Positions 23,212 through 34,024 of a DNA stretch of 64,000 nt are shown here, piece by piece. The DNA comes from Isoetes taiwanensis (taxonomy: Eukaryota; Streptophyta; Lycopodiopsida; Isoetales; Isoetaceae). Under the pieces are notes generated by a model. The model saw nothing but the letters and a program-made list of their open reading frames with translations. It was not told the DNA's origin and did not search any database. The stretch covers positions 14,933,294-14,997,293 of the forward strand of contig JAJEKV010000008.1 in NCBI GenBank assembly GCA_021234155.1. The letters are read 5' to 3'. The position numbers and the translations under genes were made by a program. The stretch's first letter is position 1. Each line of letters starts with the position of its first letter.

Positions 23212-26172
23212 TTAAAGCGTGAGGCGATTATGCGATTTCAATTTGAAATCATAGCATAATATAGTCACATCACTCAAGTTCAGCTCATCCCTACAACCCA
23301 CTTTCTTAGACTTCCTCCCTTTTCCTTGACTTCTCATTTCTAATTCATACCTACCTTCAAAAGCATTTTCTGAACGAGTCGTTAGCCAGTGAATCTTGAG
23401 TTTAGTTATTAAGCCTTCCTCCTTGACTGTATCAAGAACTTTTGCTATCCAAAAGGGTCGACCTTTGTCATCTTCCTCAGTTGGAAGAGCAATCAGCATA
23501 CCTTTAGCAATTTCTGTGATATTGCCTTGAGGCTCATTCCTACGTCTTGGTCCAAGGTACATGACTCGGTCCTCGTCTTCCTTTGCTGCAGGTGCTAATG
23601 TAGCATTGTTTGGACCTGTTTGGTTCTGTGGTTGATGGAAGGTATCAGGCCATTGAAACGGTTCTTGCAACTATCTTAGAGCTAGATTTTCCAAGACATC
23701 TTTCTGGTCAAGAAAGAAATTTGTCCACCACACTTGATCTTCTTCTGAGAAGTACTTGAAGCCCGAGGAAATGCCATTTTCAATGGCTTTTAGGGATGTC
23801 AATGGGGTACTTTTCTTCTGCTTGGACTCCTTTGGATTTTTTAGAGGAAGTTGCTGAGCACGCTCTATGAGGCAATGGTCTGGAACAAATTTAAGGAAGT
23901 GCAATCCCTCTGATGGACTCCAATCCTTAGTTGTGGTGTACTTCTTCCCCTGTAAGAAGCTTTGTCCATCCTTCAAGTAGAACTTGATGTGATGTTGAAA
24001 GGTAAGATCATTCAACTTGTTCTGACTAGTTCTCTATCCGAACATTGAGGAAAAACAAACTCTCTAAAGTCTGCCCGGTCTCTTTAAGAAGCTCAACACT
24101 TGGAATAGGAGTGTAAGAATCTTCAATGATTCAAACTAAAGTAGGAAGACAAAAGCTTTCTTCCTTCTAAGTAAAAAAAATTCTCAACAACATGCGGTCA
24201 ATCCGATCATGGGTGTGCCCTACAAGTAAAATTCAAGCTTTACTTTTCTCGACGATCCTTAGCTCCACTAGCATAGCACAATAAGCAAATAGTGTTTGAT
24301 TCTTGTTCTCTCTTGTAGTGTTGTCAAGTTGCAAGTAGAGCACGGGTGTTAGTTACTTTGCTTCATACAGGACCTTGTTAAGAATTGTAATTGTGGTCCG
24401 GGTCACCATGCAAGTTTGGATACGTCAAAAATACTTTATACTTTAAACTTTCTTTGAAGACCATGGCTCCCACAAAGGTGGACTTTAACAAAACATTCCT
24501 CCGCACATCTTTTGGAATATTTAGGAAATGGGGTAGAGTTGTCTTTTCTGATCCATTCCATCAATTACAATAGACATGTATTGCAATGGGCGTTCGAAAG
24601 TGCTTTTTTCCGTGGCTTGGCGAGCTTTCTTCTCTCTGCTGCTTGTTGTTCACGATGTCTGACAAGATTCTGTTGCACAATATCTGTAAAGGAAATCAGG
24701 TTAAAAAAATTTCTTCAAAGCAAGTGAAAGGATGGAGGACATGAGCTTACTTCTTTCTCGACCTCTGTCTTTGCGGTTTCACCGTTGACTTTTTAATTCG
24801 CACATCTTGAGCAAACAGACATTCTATGTCTTCTTGGAATTTTCACAAGGCCAAATTCACTTTTCCACGGTATGGTGAAGTGTGAGTAAGAGATGTGCTT
24901 TGGCCCGAATGCATGTGTCTTTGTATTCTTTGAAGGCGTCTTTTTGTAATATTGTCGTGAGATGATACTTGTTGCTATTAGGCAACTTCTCACATCTCTC
25001 TAAAATATTTCTCCATCCATGTAACGGCAGCGGGGCATGCATAGTTACAACTCTTCTTGGACCACGGTGATCATCAATTCTTTGGGTTTTGTCCATCTTT
25101 TGTGTATTGAGACATTCTTGTGGACCCTAAGCGGTGGACAACCATGAAGCATTTTTGGCGGAATTTGTTCACGGTTAATGTAGTGCAAGAAGGTGTTGCG
25201 GTCTGGTCTTACATGATAAGCTAAGTAGGCATTCAGTGCGCCAATGTCATAGAACCTGTAGTCGTCTCTAAGCGCTTTCGTAATTTGGCCATGTTAAATC
25301 TATTGATGCAACCCAATGGCGGCATTTAGTTCTCGAGGAGTCTTCTCATTTTGTGTTCATCCATAAGGTTTCTTCTTCTTACGAGGAGCATGCTCTCAAA
25401 CCAAAATCCACCTTGAATTTCTTTGAAGATTGGCTGGAGAACATGTAATCTCGTTGTTGTTCCTCGTTGGTGTCTTCATCTTCTCATGAAACCGACTTCC
25501 TCATCTGAGTGGTGTGTTTGTAGAGGAAAGCAGGACCCCGTGAAGTTGTTCCTTCAGGAAAAATAAAGTTAAAGGATGGTGATGGCCCGTAAGAGGTTGT
25601 GGCATCAAATTTGTTCTTGTACCATCTGAAAAGGAGTTCTTGTAAACATATCCTTTAGAAGCCGGACTGGAATTCTGCAAATCCATGTGTCACAATCGTT
25701 GTGTGAAGAGGGAGTACATCTTTGCGGCATCGTCCTCATTTGTAGTAAAGTCCCCGTGAGAGAAATTGTAGTGAATCTCCGCCTTCTATGTTTTCTGGTT
25801 CCTTGTATGTTTGCATGAAGGTGGCTTAAACTACAAAAAAGTAGCTTGTTCTTGAGCACCCGTTGTTGTGGAGCATCTGTGGGTCCTGGGAATGGAACGA
25901 AGGGTGGTGGCAACATGTCCGGCCGGTGGTGATGCTTTGGAAGGAGATGCCAGATCTTCTTTGTCTCATTGGACTTGGTGACGGTTGGAAGGGTGGTGGA
26001 AGTTTGTGCTGGACTTCGGTGTGTCTTGAAAAGCAACAACGATGAAGTAGAGGTCTGAGTCCAGAATGCGGTCTTGAGAAGAAATGACGTTATTCCCAAG
26101 CGTGTCCCCGGAACTAGACGAGCTTGAGACAACAAAAGGTGGTGGAAGTTTGTTCCGAAAATGGTTCGTCAT
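23212..26172 (-). pseudogene. Decayed gene of unknown function, divergent from the ParB-methylase gene
   Basis: Two minus-strand blocks in one frame (24015-23671 and 23670-23212) are separated by a single stop. They contain YLKDGQSFLQGKKY, WSPSEGLHFLKFVPDHC and, near the end, GRPFWIAKVLDTVKEEG with KIHWLTTRSENAFEGRYEL. The FWIAKV...HW pattern resembles chromatin-reader (BAH/Tudor-like) folds and tail regions of some plant transposon proteins; that is a weak inference. Further upstream blocks, including MTNHFRNKLPPPFVVSSSSS at 26172 and HLLPKHHHRPDMLPPPF, are scattered over frames and look like the N-terminal part. Many stops and shifts. It is head-to-head with the gene at 27 kb, the palindrome array lying between. 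Confidence 0.45.
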
Positions 26173-26300
26173 CTTAACAACCGCAAAATAGTGAAGAGAT
26201 TTGAGAAACTTTCTCTAATGCGAGCTTTTCTTATTCCAATATACATACGAAATAAAAAGTGAAAGTTCCCTGTACCAATTAAGTGAAAGGCAAACTAAAA

Positions 26301-26826
26301 GCTATTCCGAATACATCGGAGTAGGGCCTCCAAAAACATATTCCACTTCACATAGAATCTGAGCAAGACAAAATGGATACCTTTAAAAGGAAATTTTGGC
26401 CTACAGATTGCATATTCCAAACCGAGCTCAAATCGCCAAATACCAACGCCTCGAATATAATATTCGAGATTGTATTAGATTCACATAGAGAAGACATGGA
26501 CAATGAGTAACAAAGTACAACTTACAATCATTTCTAAGTTCGTTTCTTATTCGGAATACACTTTGGCCTTCCTTTGAAAAGTGTATTCCCAATACACTTT
26601 GACCACTGGCCAAAGTGTATTCCTCGATACACTTTCGCCTTTATGGCTTAGACTTTGGCCTTCGTCGCGAAGGCCAAAGTATCCTTCTAATTTACTGCCG
26701 TTCGCGAAGTGTATCCCGAATACACTTTGGCCTTCGGCCAAGCGTATCCCAGACGCTGGCGATGAAGTGTATCCCTGATACACTTTGGCCTTTTGCCGGC
26801 GGCTTAAATGTATTCGGAATACACTA
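26301..26826. repeat. Array of GTGTATTC..GAATACAC palindromes upstream of the ParB-methylase gene
   Basis: Imperfect palindromes of 16-24 bp are at 26301, 26548, 26579, 26614, 26707, 26741 (diverged), 26766 and 26806. Most are followed by CTTTGGCC or CTTTCGCC. Additional perfect inverted words are ctcgaatat/atattcgag (26453-26471) and ggccttcg/cgaaggcc (about 26658-26676). Same motif family as in two introns of the neighbouring gene (28841-29080 and 29804-29866). Location between two divergent genes would suit a shared regulatory or binding region; that is inference. Confidence 0.8.
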
Positions 26827-28840
26827 TCGTGTCTCTAAGCTTTGAAAGGTCAATTTTTTCGAATTATTTCGGTAATTTTAGGCGTTTTTTCCGCTTTTCA
26901 GACTTGTTTAGCCCTGTTCTTTTGTCAAGTGCGCAGTGTTGTTTTGGCCTTTTTTACCTCTTTTTGTCCTCTTTTTGTCCTTTTTTTTAGACATCTTGTA
27001 GCTTGGAATAGCTTTATGCCAGTGTTTTCTCTAAAAAAAGTCGTGTTTACACACAATGTGTACAGGCAAGACGGCAGCAAAAAACAACAGAAGAAGTCCA
27101 TTAAAATCACAGAGAAAGCGCACCCATAGAGAAGGATTGACGAAACTTCTGAGCCCGCGATATATGAAAACTTCCAAACTCAGTGGTTGTTCACAAGGGG
27201 TACAGCTGGAAAGTACAGCACCCTTACATTCTTACATGTCTGTCGGAGTCCAGGTGCTAAAAGGTATGATGACAGAGAATTCGTCTGCATGGGCACCATA
27301 CAAGCTGTAAGTGAAGTAGCTGGGGAGTCCGGACAACGAGGAGACTGTCATTTCAGACATCCCAAGGTTTCATTCATGTTGATGAAGCCTTTTTTAGACT
27401 TGTCAAAATAAACCCACCAGAACTTTACAAGTATATTTCTCACTACGTCAACAAAAGAAAGCTCAGTGCCATCATTAACGACGTTTGAAGCACACAGAGC
27501 GAAGACTTCGCCCACAGCGAGTCATCACAGGGAGAAGATCAACGGAGCCCGAGCAGTCCATCAGGGTCTGCAAGCAGTCCATCAGCATCAGAAGAGCAGC
27601 CACCATCACCACCACCAAAGAAGCAGAGGCTGACCATTGCTGCTAAGGAGCCTAAAAAAAGAAAAACGGCTACAATTGCCACAGAAGATGCTCCTGAGGA
27701 AGCACCCAAGAAGAGGAAGGGGAAAGGCAAAGCACCTGGTGTTGCCATTATGGAAAAGAAAGTTGATAAAACATCAGAGAAGATGGAAGAGATTAACCTG
27801 CACAAGTTTGTGCAAAGTGTCATTTACTTGCCCGTCACATCAATGAAGCTTCATTCAAAAAATGAAGCTGGAGAACAACCACTACAGGTTCGGAAGATCT
27901 ATGCAGATCATCTAAGGAACCTCAAGGACACAATTCGGAGCAATCCAAACGCCCACGTTGCTCCTATTGTGGTTCTTGTTGATAGAGAGTAGTGCACAAG
28001 TCCTGCAGAAAATGTGGACACGTACACGCATTGTGTTTTGGGTGGGAACCACAGCTTCAAGGCAAGGAGGTAATTGTATAAAGAAAAAAAGTATCCTAGG
28101 TACTTGTATGTTCTCTGTGCAGTCTACTGTAGTTTGACCGACGAAGAAGCCAAAATCGTTGCCAACACTCACAACGCTGACAATGAGTACAAGTTAAAAA
28201 TGAGCTTTGTTGACAAAATTAGATTTATGCACAGGGAATATGTTATTTTCAAGGAAAAATACGGAGAGGATTTGAAAAAGCCACAGTACTCACTTGAACT
28301 TAAAGAAGCTTGTGCCATTGAGTGTTGCCTTAAATACGACGAGGCGAACAAACGGGCATCACTCATTGGTCATGACAACTGGTTTCAGCTAGCATTCAGG
28401 GATGGCCGGGTACGTTACAAGCATATTCCAGAATAAGATTTAGTGTACAAAAAAGATTCCTTGTCGATAACTAGCTGCTGAGTTTATTGTTTTGTTTGCA
28501 GATCTGGGAGCTCCAAAACGAAATATTTAATATATTTGAGCGTGGTGAACTAAAAAATAAGGGCAAGGTCTCCCAGAAGAAGAAAGGCACCGACGTGCCA
28601 AAAATAGAAATGACTATCACTGTCTGGAGGGAGATGTATGGGTTCACTGACACAGAGTTACTAGAACGGCTCCTGCAGAAGGTGGTGGACAAGGAGTTCA
28701 CTCTAGAAGAAATGTCGAAAGAGTTGCACAAGTAAGCTTTACCATCATTGCTGCCTTTCCATTTCTAGAATTCTACGAGAACCTTAAAATAAGAGCAATC
28801 GGGTACTCCAGAAAATGCTTTCTCCCCTTCGAGGGATCGA

Positions 28841-29080
28841 AAGTGTATTCCAGAATACACTTTCGCCCTTCGTGTAGTGTAAAAGTGTATTCCAGAATAC
28901 ACTTTCGATGCTTCGAGGCAGCGAAAACTTATTCTGGAATACACTCTCTAACTTGGTGCGCTGTAGAAGTGTATTCCGGAATACACTTTCACTCCTACGC
29001 TGCAGTTAAAATATATTCTGGAATACACTGCTGCAACAACAAAATTGTTGTCTACGGCACTTGTATTCTAGAATAAGTTT
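28841..29080. repeat. Six phased palindromes inside an intron of the ParB-methylase gene
   Basis: Units begin at 28841, 28882, 28925, 28966, 29008 and 29059, spaced 41, 43, 41, 42 and 51 bp. The core is AGTGTATTCCAGAATACACT with variants TCTGGA and TCCGGA at the centre. Spacer sequences differ, so this is not a simple tandem duplication. Six of six keep dyad symmetry in the centre. Confidence 0.9.
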
Positions 29081-29803
29081 ACGTGGCAGGAAGATTGTTT
29101 ACTTTACTTTTGCACTTTTCAACTGTAAAATGGTTGTGGTTTTCTTTCAAGCCAAAAAAATGTATCACCTGCCAGACGTGTCTGATGGAGCAACTTAACG
29201 TGGAGACATGGGAGAGGTGCAAGGAGCTTTATCCCATTGCTACATCCGACGAGCGTATTGTTCAGTACGCTCCAAATTTTGAAGGATGGGTACGCTGACT
29301 AAACACATCATACTTGACTTTCCTCTGTCTCAATCTCTCCTTTGTTTATAAAAGAAGAAGAAAAATAAGGACCTGCCAGAAGGGTTCATGCACTTCGTGA
29401 GACTGGCACGAGAAGAAAGAACACTGGCAGATAGGAGGACTCTAGAAGTGGAGCCTTCTGATTATGAAAAGTTTAGTTTATACGACCAAAACAATTTGTT
29501 TTCTATCATCCACGGGGACTGCACTAAACTGGTTGGAACAGTAAAGCCACAGGATTTTACACTGGTCATAGCGGACCTTCCTTATGGCTTTAAACTAAAG
29601 GACAGCCGTTACGACGATCAACCTTTTAAAAATTCAGAGTTTAACGCTTTCCTCGACGGTATTAAACAAGTCACAACGGCCAAGCACTGGCGTCTTGTCG
29701 TGTTTCATTCGAGCATGCAATCCGGCCTTGTGGAGTCCACGTTCAAAAATCATTTCGGATCCCCAGTGCAAGCTGGTGATGAGAATTTGGTTTGGTGAGT
29801 ACT

Positions 29804-29866
29804 TTATTCTGGAATACGTTGGATTTGTTTCTTCTTTGTGTTTTCGTTTTCTATTCCAGAATATGA
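29804..29866. repeat. Two shorter copies of the palindrome in the next intron
   Basis: ttattctggaatacg (29804-29818) and ctattccagaatatg (29851-29865), 46 bp apart, lie in the 29795-29938 intron. They share the 12-bp centre of the longer palindromes but have lost the outer arms. Confidence 0.75.
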
Positions 29867-30390
29867 TTGCCTTTGACTTGTTCTCTTTGTTTGTTTCTTG
29901 TTCTGTTTTCGTTAGTGACACGACTCTATTTTCTACAGGTACAAGACAAGTATAAATTACCATGGCGGCGGGCCGAGGTTGCTGAGTAAGGTTGAATACC
30001 TCCACGTTGCTTACTAGAGTTTCAATGGCAAACGCATCATGGAGCATTTTAACACAGCAGCATGCCAGAACTTTTCTAATGTTTTGGAATTTCCAGCTGT
30101 GCTTCAGAAGCTACAAGACCCTAGTGCACAAGGTAGAATTGTTAATCACTACCAGAAGCCTCAAAAGCTAATCAACCATCTTCTAGACATGTTTTCACGT
30201 CCAGGAGATTGGGTGCTTGATGCCTTTTCTGGCTCTGGTACAACAATAGCTTGTGCACTTAAGAAGGGCCGGAATTGTGTAGCAGTGGACATAGATAAAG
30301 AAGCTGTGAACTTCATCAAGATGAGACTGGCTGCCTTGCCTACTCTACCAGATGAGCACTAAGAGTTAGGCGCCAGATCTGGCTGTTCTC

Positions 30391-33177
30391 TTTCCATGTT
30401 TTCCTAGCTTTCTTCACCAAGCTAGCATGATTCCCCGAGCTATATTCTTATTAATATGCTTTTTGCAGATTTTCGTCTCGATTTGGCAGACGACATTATT
30501 GGGGAGGAAAATGTTCCTCGTCCCGAGGAACTCAAGGTTTTTGAAACTTACCCTGGATCCCATATCTTTGAGCCAAATGATGGCCTTGTTTCCAAATTCC
30601 TCATTTTCACTTTTGGGCACGCATTGAGCATCTGAATCATCTTTTATCGCATTCAATATGTTTTCTAACTTGCTTTCCATGGATAGATCAATGTTGGCTC
30701 TAAATGCGCCTTCTCGCTCCTTGATATTCTCCAGCACTTCCATAATCCTTCTTTGAAAAACTTCCTTCTTGCTTTGCTTTCCATCTTCTATTTGACTGGT
30801 GTTCCCATCTTGAACTTCCATCTCTTTTAATTTGTTGCACACAATACTGGCAACTTCTTCCGTCTGATAGACTAATTCTTCTTTCACTTGCTCCCTTTGC
30901 ATATCTAACCATTCTTTCTCTTGGTTTTCCAAATTTCTGTGCATCATTTTCATATAGTAGTCATCGTCTTCTTTTTCCTTCTCAAATTGTTCCTGCTTAT
31001 GTATTGGTCCATTCTCTGCACCAAGCAATTCGCAGATCTCCTCCTCCTCTTGGTAATCTTCCAGGTTTATTTCAATTTTATTGCTCGCATCAGCATGATA
31101 TGGCTTCTCGACCAGCTTCTCGTCAACTGGGTATTGCTCCGTTAATATTGGCTTAATCACATATTCTATGGGCTCTAAATATTGTAAATGTGTTGTCTTT
31201 TCTTCCATCATTTCAGGCCCAGAATCTGCAATGGAACTATCTTCAAGCAATTTTGAGGATGCATGCGTAGCTTTATGGTGACGACACATTAATAAGTCAT
31301 CAACTTCATCCAATTCTTCTGCTTCTTGTCTTGTAAGAAAAATGAGTTGATGGCACTCCACACAAATCCGCATGATCCCTTCATTGTCCAAATTTGTGAA
31401 TATCTCCTTTTGAATCATCTCGTTTCTTGGGTATTGCAGGTTCCACAATGTGATTGGTACACAGATTCTACTGGACAATATTTTGCAATATGGCCGTACT
31501 GATAACATCTCCAACATTGTACAAATTTTCTTTGCTGCATGATGGACATCCTCTGTTGCATCTCGAGCACTTTCCCAGACAACTCTCTAAGTATGTCATC
31601 TTTGAACTTTTTATGACCACTTCTGGTGTTGGAACTTCCATGAACTCTGAGGACAATGCACTAATGCTGCAGTTCCACGGGTTGCTACTGCTGCTGCGAC
31701 TTGATGAAGATGGATTTGATCCACAATCAAGCCTCTTTGCTGAAGAGCAAAGTAATCAATTTGTCCCCTCATAATTCCCTTCTCTCGAAACTTGTCAATA
31801 GTTCTAATGTCTCTTTTGCACTTTGTTCATGGTGCAATTTAATTTAATTTATTCTCCTTCCTTGTCGCCGCTGCCTGGTAACAATCCTTTCATGCTCTTC
31901 CTTGGATTCCGTTCCTCGCACATACATACAACCGTGGAGAGGGCTGCCGGGCTTTTCTCTTACCTCGGCTTGGCTCCTCTTCTTCTACTCGTTCCTGCCG
32001 GCTTTCTTGGACAAATCTCCTTCGCGAGCACCAAGATTGATTTCCCGGCCAGTGCACCACAAATATGTCGAGCCCTAGCTCGCGACCCGAGAAAAGTGTA
32101 GCGCTGTGAAAGAGAACACCCAAGGAAACTAAGACGAAGAATCAAACTTTATTGCACATTTGGATGGTTGGAAAAACCCCAACCGTGGTTACATATTTAT
32201 AGTCCCCTGCCACGTCATCGCCACATCACTTGCCACATCATCACACCCCTTCAATTGGGTACACCCTTTGAATTTGGTATTTGGCACCTAGGGGATCGCC
32301 CTCGTGGCACCTACTGCATCGTTATTGCATCACTGGATCGCCATGTCATCAAATATGCCAACTGGACATGCCACGTCACCAAATACTCCCACCTTGGTCT
32401 CTCATATGCCAACTCATCTTTGCCACGTCATCACGCAAAAAAGATGCGATTTTGTGGTTCTTCAATCCTTTAGCAAAAGGCCTTGGAATGGAATTGAACC
32501 CAACGCCTATCCATTATAAGAGAGAGGTCTTGCCAACTCTCCTACCCAGGCCTCCTACTCGATTTGCTCCAGATCTTTTTCCCTTGCAACTATTCTTAGA
32601 ATCAGTCTCCTTCAACCAGATCAGCCTTAGGTTGCGACGTTCTGCCCAATCCGATTCACAAGCTTTCCCTTTTGTTGACATTTGTTAACAAGTTCTTTCC
32701 CTTTAGTTTCTTTTTTATTCTTCAATGGTTTTTATTCTCCAATCTCGGCTTGCACCCTTATGTATATATTCCTTGAAGTTTCTTCTTCAACCTTCATTGC
32801 CTATAGCCCGTTCCTTGTCACCATTGAGATTTCTTTTCTGGCTTTGCCGACAATCTTCTCTTTTCTTCCATGGGTAATTCCACTTCCATGGTTCTTCTCA
32901 AAGGGTTTTTCTCCCTTTAATTCTCACATCTTTTCTTCTCGTGACTTGATCCCTTCATTATTCGAGGCCTTTATTTTGCCACGTTATCTCCATTTACCAC
33001 CATAGGTATTTTTCTTCTATGGCTTCTCACGACAACCCTGTTGCCATATCATTCCTTCCCATATCTTTCTCATGGTTAATTCTTCTCGTAGCACATCTCT
33101 CAGCTACTTGCTTCCTCTTTCCATGTTTTCCTAGCTTTCTTCACCAAGCTAGCATGATTCCCCGAGCTATATTCTAG
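30391..33177 (-). mobile_element. Gag-bearing retroelement-like repeat, copy A
   Basis: About 2.8 kb nearly identical to 36702-39880. The two ends share a short direct repeat (ctttccatgttttcctagc...cccgagctatattct at 30391-30450 and 33116-33175). The minus strand encodes a zinc-knuckle, coiled-coil protein. No reverse transcriptase or integrase is visible, so it is either non-autonomous or internally deleted. Compared with copy B it lacks about 425 bp at 32549. Confidence 0.75.
30414..31530 (-). CDS. Gag-like zinc-knuckle, acidic coiled-coil protein (copy A)
   Basis: A long minus-strand frame of about 367 codons. Just upstream, in another frame, the sequence reads CWRCYQYGHIAKYC (about 31475-31520), an intact CX2CX4HX4C knuckle, so a frameshift separates knuckle and body here. 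The body has further Cys/His pairs (CGTCNTQ... region in copy B, RICVECHQL, LMCRHH) and an acidic Glu/Lys-rich middle (EQFEKEKEDDDYYMKMM) expected to form coiled coil. The C-terminus (HINKNIARGIMLAW) runs into the element's terminal repeat. The knuckle suggests nucleic-acid binding as in retroelement Gag; the family is otherwise unknown to me. Confidence 0.6.
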
Positions 33178-33574
33178 AAATACTACGGCTAGACATGGAC
33201 AAGAATGCTATACAAGAATGCTGCTCATGGGCATTTCCTTGATAACCAAAACAAGTACATATTGATAGCAAGCTAGTGAAACCATTATGGCCGGGATTAA
33301 AAAACCTCGCCCTTTCGGGTTTTCGAGGAAAAACCCTGACAATAATGGGATCACTAACCAATGCTAGGACCAAAAACATAATAGATCTTGCACCCTCATG
33401 ATGACTAGCCTTATTGGGTGGAAATACATTACAGCAATGCAGTTGCCAAAGACGCAACATGTTTGAATTGTCTTCTCCATTGATCTTCATCTTGTACTCT
33501 GAATCCGACGCTCTCCTCCAAACAGCCACGCTAAACCTTGTATACACAAGAAAGACGAACCAAAAGCCACCAAA

Positions 33575-33750
33575 GCCATCCAGGCACGAAGGCCTCCAAC
33601 CAGGCACTAGGGCCTCCAACCAGGCACCAAAGCCTCAACCAGGCACAAAAGCCTCTACCAGGCACCCAGGCCTCAACCAGGCACCAAGGCCCCAACCAGG
33701 CACTAGGCCACCAACCAGGCGCTAGGCCTCCAACTAGGCACCAAGCCTCC
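33575..33750 (+). repeat. Minisatellite, unit about 21-24 bp (accaggcaccaaggcctca)
   Basis: Eight or so degenerate units of ACCAGGCAC(C/T)A..GCCTC. Units vary in length by deletion of one or two bases. Both strands give long but meaningless open frames (Pro/Gln/Ala-rich on plus, Trp/Leu/Pro-rich on minus). Confidence 0.9.
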
Positions 33751-33805
33751 AACAAAGTGTTAGTTTTCAAACAAGTCATAAAAGCAGGAGAAGGGTGGGG
33801 GGGTG

Positions 33806-33992
33806 GGCCCAACCGAAGGGAGAAGGAAGAGGAGGCTAGGAAATGCACCAAGAGAGCTGATGAGAGAGAAACGTACGAGAAAGCATATAAATAGGGAACA
33901 GAGGGAAAGAACTAACTAACTGCTAACTGCCTCCGTATTTCTAGAACCTCGTTTTCCTTCTATTCGGTGAAACGAAGGAAAACGTCATTTCT
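33806..33992 (+). promoter_or_regulatory. Promoter/hairpin module, copy 1
   Basis: Runs from ggcccaaccgaag to gtcatttct. It has a TATA box TATAAATAG at 33886-33894. It ends in a strong hairpin: gtatttctaga / tctagaaatac outside (completed by the next bases) and cgttttccttc / gaaggaaaacg inside. A copy is at 36515-36701. Promoter plus terminal hairpin suggests a short LTR or solo LTR. The coordinates of true ends are uncertain. Confidence 0.6.
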
Positions 33993-34024
33993 AGAAATAC
34001 TACGGCTAGACATGGACAAGAATG

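Larger units (their letters stand above)
27016..30362 (+). pseudogene. ParB/Srx-like domain fused to N4/N6-type DNA methyltransferase, intron-containing, with in-frame stops
   Basis: Proposed exons are 27016-27306, 27357-28409, 28502-28731, about 29152-29289, 29370-29794 and 29939-30362. Donor and acceptor phases agree for the 28410-28501, 29290-29369 and 29795-29938 introns, the last rebuilding a Trp codon. Exon 2 has a basic linker with two PKKRK nuclear signals. A ParB-like segment follows (PLQVRKIYADHLRNLKDTI, then PIVVLVD, then LGGNHSFKA, then VYCSLTDEEAKIVANTHN). The methylase part has GDCTKL, the motif IV variant ADLPYG (about 29573-29590) and the C-terminal SAM site DAFSGSGTT (about 30217-30243), the beta-class order. 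Such fusions are known from bacteria and phages. Stops at 27127, 27486, 27990, 28071 and 30015, and an uncertain junction at 29152, indicate decay. The 50-bp first intron is tentative. Confidence 0.8.

Noticed and set aside
28841-29080. CRISPR-like array of palindromic repeats with unique spacers
   Set aside because: The setting is an intron of a eukaryotic-style gene; repeats are fully palindromic and variable, only six units, and there are no cas genes.
27127-30017. All five in-frame stops in the methylase gene could be C-to-T changes, suggesting RNA editing or methylation-driven decay
   Set aside because: Every stop codon has a C-for-T sense counterpart (CAA, CAG, CGA), so the pattern carries no information. 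U-to-C editing is known from organelles of some plants, not from nuclear genes.
33414-33894. Pro/Gln/Thr-rich frame as an extensin-like protein
   Set aside because: Created by the ACCAGGCAC minisatellite; no signal peptide and no relation to flanking sequence.
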